From an uncultured Gammaproteobacteria bacterium (lineage in GTDB: Bacteria > Pseudomonadota > Gammaproteobacteria > UBA9214): a DNA stretch of 10,613 bases. Where the stretch lies: contig CAJQPV010000019.1 of NCBI GenBank assembly GCA_905480305.1, forward strand, positions 1-10,613, in the 5' to 3' direction. The notes under the pieces are model-generated. The model saw only the letters and a program-made list of their open reading frames with translations. It was not told the origin of the DNA and did no database searches. Positions 5,866 through 10,613 of this stretch are shown here, piece after piece. How positions within the stretch are numbered: the first letter of the stretch is position 1; every line of letters starts with the position of its first letter. Both the position numbers and the translations under genes were made by a program.

Positions 5866-7061
5866 GAGGGATTACCCTGAATTTCAGGTTGTTTGATTTC
5901 AAGCATGATGCGTGTTCCTTCTCCGGGCTCACTTTCAACTCTCAAGGTGCCGCCAATACGGGATGCGCGTTCCTGCATGATGGTAAGACCAATATGCTCA
6001 CCCAGTGAGCCGTAGATCTTCTTGTTGATGCCGATGCCGTCATCCTCTATGAGGATATGACATCTGCCGCTAATGCAACCCTTGAGCATGATGCGTACGG
6101 TTTTTGCTTCACTGTGTTTGCGTATATTCCAGAGCGCTTCCTGGATGATGCGCAGGATCTGGGTTTCGTTCTCCCGTGAAAGCTCGGTATTCGACCATTC
6201 ATTTTGCAGGAAGGTCTTTATACCGGTTTCGTTACGGAACTGGTTGACAATCTTTTTAATCGAGGCAAGCAGGTTCTGGTCGTATGTTGGGGCACGAAAA
6301 TTTGCAATCAGCCCGCGCAATTCTGTGTTGGCCTCATCAAGACTGCCTTCAATGCGTTCCAGCTGTTGCCAGGTAGTAGACTCGTCACCCTGGTGCAGGG
6401 TTTCATCGAGTATCCGCACCTGGAAGCGCAGACTTGCAAGTGTCTGGGCCAGTGAATCATGCAGTTCATGAGCTATACGGGTTCGTTCATCCTTGATGAG
6501 ATGTTGCCGATACGTTTCGTCATTATGGTAGCGTTCAATGGCAATACCAAGATGGTGAGCAATGCTGGTAAGCAGAGGTTTGAGATTATTGATCTCTGCC
6601 ACCAGTTCAGAATCCATGAACAGGTTGATAACGCCGGTGACCTTGCCACGGTAGCGCATCGGTACCGCGATCATGCTGGTAGCTTGCCCATCAAAAAAAC
6701 TCTTGCCGGCAATTATCTCGCATTTTCTCAGGTCTTTTTCTATCCAGATCTTGCCCTCGGTGGCTGCACGTTCATACAGGCATCGACGTACATCCTGGCG
6801 GTCCGGATGGATCAAGGATTCGTCGATTCCATTACTTGCGGATAATTCCACCAGTCCCTGCGGTTGCACTATCCAGATTGCTGCTGCACGGGACTGGGTG
6901 ACACGCTTGAAGGTGTACATGAAACGGGTTAACAGGTCATCAAGGCCGTGAGCGGTATTAATACTGGAAACCACCTCGTAGAGAATTTGCAGCGATCTTT
7001 CTTCGAGACCCTGTTCATCAAAACTGGCGTTACCCTGTTTCCCGGATGGTTGTGATGACAT
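5862..7061 (-). CDS. Soluble GAF-domain histidine kinase, NarX/HisKA_3 type
   Basis: The 399-residue cytoplasmic kinase has no membrane segment or signal peptide. A GAF-like sensor domain spans about 40-178 (TRFMYTFKRVTQSRAAAIWIV to LGIAIERY). It is followed by a HisKA_3 dimerisation helix with RIAHELHDSLAQ (195-206; phosphoacceptor probably H201). The catalytic domain has the N-box with N312 (ALWNIRKHSEAK), D340-D341-G342 (IEDDGIGI) and the glycine-rich lid GEHIGLTIMQERA (354-366). All key residues are present, so it should be active. The kinase core is close to NarX in motif layout, but the periplasmic nitrate sensor and HAMP of NarX are missing, so the signal must be internal. The GAF domain has C94 and C114, which might sense redox state or bind a cofactor; this is inference only. 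It begins 15 bases after the dsrR stop and overlaps the regulator gene by 4 bases. Its place in a dsr run points to a sulfur- or redox-related signal. Confidence 0.92.
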   Translation of the reverse strand: MSSQPSGKQGNASFDEQGLEERSLQILYEVVSSINTAHGLDDLLTRFMYTFKRVTQSRAAAIWIVQPQGLVELSASNGIDESLIHPDRQDVRRCLYERAATEGKIWIEKDLRKCEIIAGKSFFDGQATSMIAVPMRYRGKVTGVINLFMDSELVAEINNLKPLLTSIAHHLGIAIERYHNDETYRQHLIKDERTRIAHELHDSLAQTLASLRFQVRILDETLHQGDESTTWQQLERIEGSLDEANTELRGLIANFRAPTYDQNLLASIKKIVNQFRNETGIKTFLQNEWSNTELSRENETQILRIIQEALWNIRKHSEAKTVRIMLKGCISGRCHILIEDDGIGINKKIYGSLGEHIGLTIMQERASRIGGTLRVESEPGEGTRIMLEIKQPEIQGNPS

Positions 7062-7076
7062 GATGTTTGCCCCGAC

Positions 7077-7388
7077 CTATGACGGTGGTGTGTAGTTGGC
7101 GTCGTTGGGGTTCATGAAGATGAACTGCCAGGTTCCGGGCTCGATCTCGACAAAGTCGATTGTCGTGCCTTCCATCAGCAGGTGGCTGCTTTCGCCAACA
7201 ATAACTTCAATGCCGCCGGCATTAATATGCATGTCACCGTCAAGCTTACTGTCATCAAAGCCCATGCCATAGTGAATAGTGCCGTCAGGATTGCGTTTCG
7301 CTGCAATGCGCATGGACAAGCCCTGCATGTCTCCCTTTTCGGCGGAAGTCTTGATTTGCTCAGCGGCGGCAGGTGTGATGGTAATCAT
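7077..7388 (-). CDS. dsrR: DsrR, cysteine-free IscA/HesB-like accessory protein of the dsr locus
   Basis: The 103-residue protein has the A-type scaffold (IscA/ErpA/HesB) fold signature: MITITPAAAEQIKT at the N-terminus, LSMRIAAKR in the middle and the late GIEVIVGESSHLLMEGTTIDFVE section. All three Fe-S-binding cysteines of IscA are absent; there is no Cys at all. This matches DsrR of Allochromatium vinosum, which is cysteine-free and needed for normal sulfur-globule oxidation, with a proposed effect on dsr expression. ATG 7388 was chosen over an upstream GTG (7412) because AAGGGAGA lies 5 bases before it and homology begins there. The ORF sits between dsrN and the kinase gene, in the same order as dsrN-dsrR in A. 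vinosum. Its exact molecular job is unsettled. Confidence 0.88.
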   Translation of the reverse strand: MITITPAAAEQIKTSAEKGDMQGLSMRIAAKRNPDGTIHYGMGFDDSKLDGDMHINAGGIEVIVGESSHLLMEGTTIDFVEIEPGTWQFIFMNPNDANYTPPS

Positions 7389-7392
7389 GGCG

Positions 7393-7400
7393 TCTCCCTT
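7393..7400 (-). promoter_or_regulatory. Strong ribosome binding site that fixes the dsrR start
   Basis: Minus-strand AAGGGAGA is followed by CGCC and the ATG at 7388. Its purine core is near-ideal and its spacing is right. This supports the ATG start instead of the GTG 24 bases further upstream, and suggests dsrR is translated efficiently and independently of dsrN. Confidence 0.7.
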
Positions 7401-7442
7401 AAGTAATGGCACTAGTATACTGAGACTGCTGCATTATTTGTA

Positions 7443-8810
7443 TCAGCTGCCCGCCATCCTGACGAAATCAATGAAGCGTCGTGCCCAGTGATGCTGGTCA
7501 GTATCACGCATATGACTGTAGCAGGCCAGCAGCTTATTGATGACAATACCGTCATTTTTGCCATCGATACCATAGCCGCGCGTCACTTCGTAGGCATAGC
7601 TCAGAGGTCCGCTTATGTTTTCCAGCCCGGAATAGTGAAACTCATGCGCGGCAAATTCCGCCTGTGGCTGGCTCGTGGGCCAGGGGGCGGCAGACGTTTC
7701 ACGCAGGCGCACGTAACCACGCCCCTGGGGACGTGCATGCATGACGGTATCGGCAGGGATGACGCCAACCATTTCAGCATGGCGGTCATTCCATGAGAGC
7801 CGGCGTGTCAGGTACATCATGCCGCCACATTCGGCATAGGCAGGCAGACCATTGTTAATGGCATCACGAATGGCTGTTTTTAACGAGGTGTTTGCAGCCA
7901 GCGCCTGCATATGGCTCTCGGGGAAACCGCCACCGATAAACAGGCCGTCAATGTCGGGTAGCCGGGTGTCGGTCAGGGTGTTGAAGGGCACCAGTTCTGC
8001 GCCGGCACGCACGAGTGCATCCAGGTCATCAGGATAATAAAAGCCGAAAGCGGCATCACGCGCGATACCGATTTTCACTGTCGTGGCGTCGGCAGACGTA
8101 TCTGTCTGCAGTGCGCTGAAGGAGAGAGGTTCAGCGGAGGCAGTGGCCAGCAACAGCTCCAGGTCTACCTGGTTACTGATGAGATTGCTGATTTCCCTGA
8201 TCTTGTTGAAGGCGCTGGCGTCTTCATTACTGGGTATCAGCCCCAGGTGACGTTCGACGATTTCCATCGACTTGTTTCGGTGTACGCCGCCGATTACGGG
8301 AATGTCGGTGTAGTGTTCAATGACGGAACGCAATTTTGCTTCGTGGCGGCTGCCACCCAACTGGTTCAGAATAATGCCGGCGATCTGCACTTCGGGATCA
8401 AAAGACTGATAACCGAGTATCAACGGGGCAATGCCACGGGTCATGCCCCGGGCGTCAAGTACCAGGATGACCGGGGTCTTTGTCAGTGTCGCGAGTGCAG
8501 CATTGCTGTTGCTGCCATCCAGGTCGAGGCCGTCATATAGCCCCTTGTTGCCTTCAATCAGGGAGATGTCGGCATCTGCTGAGTAGTGACCGACACTGTT
8601 GATGATTTCCTCATGTGACATGCAGTAGAAATCAAGGTTGTGGCAAGCACGCCCGGCTGCCAGCGACAGCCACATCGGATCGATATAATCCGGTCCTTTT
8701 TTGAACGGTTGTACCCGCAAGCCACGTTGTGCCAGTGCGGCACACAGACCCAGCGAGACCGTGGTCTTGCCGGAAGACTTGTGAGCTGCCGATATCAGCA
8801 GGCGGGGCAT
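7443..8810 (-). CDS. dsrN: DsrN, cobyrinate a,c-diamide synthase-like glutamine amidase (siroamide synthesis)
   Basis: The 455-residue cytoplasmic enzyme is of the CobB/CbiA family. It has an N-terminal ATP-binding domain with a P-loop-like AHKSSGKTT (9-17), KKGPDYIDP (37-45) and LIEGNKGLYDG (84-94). The C-terminal class I glutamine amidotransferase domain has FIGGGFPE (291-298), nucleophile C328 in YAECGGMMYL, HEFHYS (389-394) and H433. In A. vinosum, DsrN is thought to amidate sirohaem to siroamide, the prosthetic group of DsrAB. The location between dsrP and dsrR supports this over cobalamin synthesis; no other cob/cbi gene is near. ATG 8810 was chosen because family homology starts at PRLLISAAHKSSGKT. 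A GTG at 8840, 10 bases after the dsrP stop, would add 10 residues, and neither has a good Shine-Dalgarno. All key residues are present, so the enzyme should be active. Confidence 0.9.
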   Translation of the reverse strand: MPRLLISAAHKSSGKTTVSLGLCAALAQRGLRVQPFKKGPDYIDPMWLSLAAGRACHNLDFYCMSHEEIINSVGHYSADADISLIEGNKGLYDGLDLDGSNSNAALATLTKTPVILVLDARGMTRGIAPLILGYQSFDPEVQIAGIILNQLGGSRHEAKLRSVIEHYTDIPVIGGVHRNKSMEIVERHLGLIPSNEDASAFNKIREISNLISNQVDLELLLATASAEPLSFSALQTDTSADATTVKIGIARDAAFGFYYPDDLDALVRAGAELVPFNTLTDTRLPDIDGLFIGGGFPESHMQALAANTSLKTAIRDAINNGLPAYAECGGMMYLTRRLSWNDRHAEMVGVIPADTVMHARPQGRGYVRLRETSAAPWPTSQPQAEFAAHEFHYSGLENISGPLSYAYEVTRGYGIDGKNDGIVINKLLACYSHMRDTDQHHWARRFIDFVRMAGS

Positions 8811-8850
8811 GGGATCAGTCAGGAAGACACCTGACAGCACTCGGCGCCGG

Positions 8851-10077
8851 TCAGGCGGATGCTTCAGCTTCTCTTGCCGAGTAGTGCGGGTCTACCGCAT
8901 CATCTGCAAGAGTGCTTGGCAGGAATCGCAGTACCCGCACGCCGACGAAAGTGGCCGCCAGTGCCACGGCTATGCCACCAATGCCAAGAATGATTTCCGG
9001 CAGACTCGGGGTATAGCTGCCCACGACACCGTCAGCAAATGAACTCACGACTTCCTTGCCAGGAAACATTTCCATCGGGTAAGCCTGGCCACCGATGATA
9101 ATGACGTACATCTGTGCCAGTCCGCCAATGATTACCAGCAGCGAGGCAATACCGATCCAGCCACGTGATTTGCCGGTTGACGGGTGATACAACAGTGCCA
9201 GTGGCAACAGACTGCCAATCAGAATCTGCACAATCCAGAAGAGTTTTGTATAGATGCCGCCGTCCATCAGGATGAACTGCTCGATTCCATGATTCTCGGT
9301 GATGTACAAATTGGTCAGGTGGTAGGTGAGCACAAAGTACAGTACTGCGCCGATAAAAACACCCAGCAGGTTTTTAAGCCGGAACAGGATGCTGTCACCC
9401 AGCGGTCGATCCGACCACTTGTAGATACCGAGCAGCACCAGGATGAAGATCGCCAGTCCGAAGGCGAACGACATGATAATAAACATCGGTGCCAGGATAG
9501 CGGTATCGTAGGCCTGGCGTGCGACCAGGAAGCCAAAGATGGAACCGGTACCGGTGGTCAGTATCAGGCGCCAGATAAAGGCACTGAAACCGGCAACCCG
9601 GGTGAATTTGTTCATCTTGCGTTCCATCATCATCCACAGGTAGATGGCAACAACGCCCATAAAACCGATATAGAGGATAATGTTCCAGGCAAAGATCGAC
9701 TTGAAGTTGTAGTAAGTCATGGCAACGATCAAACGATCAGGGCGACCCAGGTCCAGTACCAGGATGGCCAGTCCACCGGCCAGTAACGCGATTGCCAGCA
9801 GGCCGGAGAGACGTGCCAGCGGTTTGTAGGCGGTCTTTTGAAAGACAGAACTGATGGAGGCGACATTGAGTGCTCCGGAGGCGGCAACAATCAGAAATAC
9901 CGCAAACACGTGTGGTGTCCCCCAGACGATCTGGTTGTTCATACCAGTCACCCAGTGGCCATTATGCTCCATATACCAGGCCGAGCCGAGTGCGGCGAGC
10001 ACAAAAAAACCGATAAAACCCAGCAACAGGTAAAATGGCTTACCGCCATCAATTTCCTTGAATACGATATCCTTCAT
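8851..10077 (-). CDS. dsrP: DsrP, NrfD/PsrC-like membrane subunit of DsrMKJOP
   Basis: The 408-residue integral membrane protein has about ten hydrophobic segments (near 14-35, 53-75, 88-108, 128-150, 158-180, 190-215, 234-255, 279-300, 308-330 and 360-385). Both ends are hydrophilic. It fits the NrfD/PsrC quinone-interacting family: LVLDLGRPDR (106-115) and YYNFKSIFAWN (122-132) are typical family signatures. In the DsrMKJOP complex, DsrP passes electrons between the membrane quinone pool and the Fe-S protein DsrO. In oxidisers this links the DsrC/DsrAB cycle to respiration. Its ATG overlaps the dsrO TGA by one base (TGATG), so the two are coupled and probably made in equal amounts. The order dsrO-dsrP-dsrN matches A. 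vinosum. Confidence 0.93.
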   Translation of the reverse strand: MKDIVFKEIDGGKPFYLLLGFIGFFVLAALGSAWYMEHNGHWVTGMNNQIVWGTPHVFAVFLIVAASGALNVASISSVFQKTAYKPLARLSGLLAIALLAGGLAILVLDLGRPDRLIVAMTYYNFKSIFAWNIILYIGFMGVVAIYLWMMMERKMNKFTRVAGFSAFIWRLILTTGTGSIFGFLVARQAYDTAILAPMFIIMSFAFGLAIFILVLLGIYKWSDRPLGDSILFRLKNLLGVFIGAVLYFVLTYHLTNLYITENHGIEQFILMDGGIYTKLFWIVQILIGSLLPLALLYHPSTGKSRGWIGIASLLVIIGGLAQMYVIIIGGQAYPMEMFPGKEVVSSFADGVVGSYTPSLPEIILGIGGIAVALAATFVGVRVLRFLPSTLADDAVDPHYSAREAEASA

Positions 10078-10613
10078 CAGATTCCCCGGTAGCGCACGCC
10101 GGTATTCAGTTCCAGATCGGCACGAACCTGGCGGCTGCTGTGTTGCTTCAGTTGTTGAGATATTTCGCTGTCAGGGTCATTCATGTCCCCGAAGGTCATT
10201 GCGTTATGGTTTTCTTCTGTGCAGGCCACGACACAGGCCGGCAGAATGTCTTCGTCAACCCGGTGTACACAGAAAGTGCAGGACTCAACAGTACCCTTGC
10301 CTCGTGGTGAGTAGGGCATCTGGTCTTGCAGTTTCTCATGGATAAATGAACGTGCCTTGTAGGGGCAGGCCATCATGCAGTAGCGACAGCCGATGCAGAT
10401 GTGCTTGTCGACCAGAACGATACCGTCTTCGCGTTTGAAGGATGCGCCGGTCGGACAGACGTCCACGCAGGGCGGATGTTCGCAATGCTGGCACAACATC
10501 GGCAGGGTCTGGACATTGCCGGTCTGCTTGTCTTTCAGGGTTACCTTGCGGATCCACTGCGCGTCAGTGGCGGGCCGACCGAAACCTTCGAGGTTGTGCT
10601 CTTCGTTACAGGC
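10077..10613 (-). CDS. dsrO: DsrO, periplasmic Fe-S (ferredoxin-like) subunit of DsrMKJOP, N-terminus outside window
   Basis: The frame is open to the right edge, giving 178 visible residues; the Met at 10499 is internal because family-like Cys-Asn-Glu-Glu sequence runs before it. Cysteine clusters are C2-N-E-E-H, CQHCEHPPCVDVC (41-53), CIGCRYCMMAC (73-83) and CTFC (112-115) with C127 and C131. This is the pattern of four-cluster DmsB/NrfC-type ferredoxins. The first cluster is incomplete here. DsrO homologues usually carry a Tat signal, which would be in the missing N-terminal part of roughly 80 residues. The protein docks on the periplasmic face of DsrP and exchanges electrons with it. The next genes upstream should be dsrJ, dsrL, dsrK and dsrM if the order is kept. 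It overlaps dsrP by one base. Confidence 0.92.
   Translation of the reverse strand, partial: ACNEEHNLEGFGRPATDAQWIRKVTLKDKQTGNVQTLPMLCQHCEHPPCVDVCPTGASFKREDGIVLVDKHICIGCRYCMMACPYKARSFIHEKLQDQMPYSPRGKGTVESCTFCVHRVDEDILPACVVACTEENHNAMTFGDMNDPDSEISQQLKQHSSRQVRADLELNTGVRYRGI

Noticed and set aside
5876..5888. CCTGAATTTCAGG palindrome at the end of the kinase gene
   Set aside because: It has short 6-base arms inside coding sequence, at the coupled kinase-regulator junction; probably chance.
7414..7419. Minus-strand TATACT as an internal promoter for dsrR
   Set aside because: It matches a -10 box, but there is no -35 box or TG extension, and the leader would be only about 20 bases. It is noted but not strong enough to list.
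9184..9786. Plus-strand 200-codon frame opposite dsrP
   Set aside because: The Gln/Asp/His-rich product is what the antisense of a membrane protein gene gives; dsrP is clearly the real gene.

Overview
The window looks like a chromosomal piece of a sulfur-oxidising gammaproteobacterium. The main reason is the minus-strand gene series dsrO-dsrP-dsrN-dsrR. It has the order of the reverse (oxidative) dsr locus of Allochromatium vinosum (dsrABEFHCMKLJOPNRS), and its DsrR homologue has no cysteines, as in the Allochromatium protein. Base composition is moderate except for an AT-rich patch of about 100 bp near 4250-4345. No tRNA, rRNA, CRISPR array, insertion sequence or phage gene was seen.

Layout of the left part. 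Bases 2-556 hold the C-terminal part of an alpha/beta hydrolase (plus strand), followed at once by a perfect 17-bp-stem hairpin. Bases 802-2733 encode a membrane protein with two RCK/TrkA-N-like domains, of the CASTOR/POLLUX channel type. It converges, stop codon against stop codon, on a single-domain response regulator (2734-3105, minus). Bases 3241-4248 encode a UDP-glucuronate 4-epimerase for surface polysaccharide. After an AT-rich promoter region with a palindrome comes a 103-residue protein resembling the LexA/S24 peptidase domain, whose catalytic serine and lysine positions are substituted.

Layout of the right part. From the right edge down to 4720 all genes are on the minus strand and tightly packed: dsrO (cut by the edge), dsrP (1-base overlap with dsrO), dsrN, dsrR, a soluble GAF histidine kinase of the NarX type, a NarL-type response regulator (4-base overlap with the kinase), and a single-domain rhodanese. 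DsrO and DsrP are the periplasmic Fe-S subunit and the NrfD-like membrane subunit of DsrMKJOP. DsrN is the amidase-type enzyme that makes siro(haem)amide for the sulfite reductase DsrAB. DsrR is an A-type-scaffold-like accessory protein.

The most interesting feature is the tail of this run. Where A. vinosum has dsrS, this genome has a NarX/NarL-like two-component pair plus a rhodanese. This suggests, by inference only, that sulfur or redox state is sensed by the kinase and that the pair controls dsr or respiratory genes. The rhodanese may add a sulfur-transfer step.
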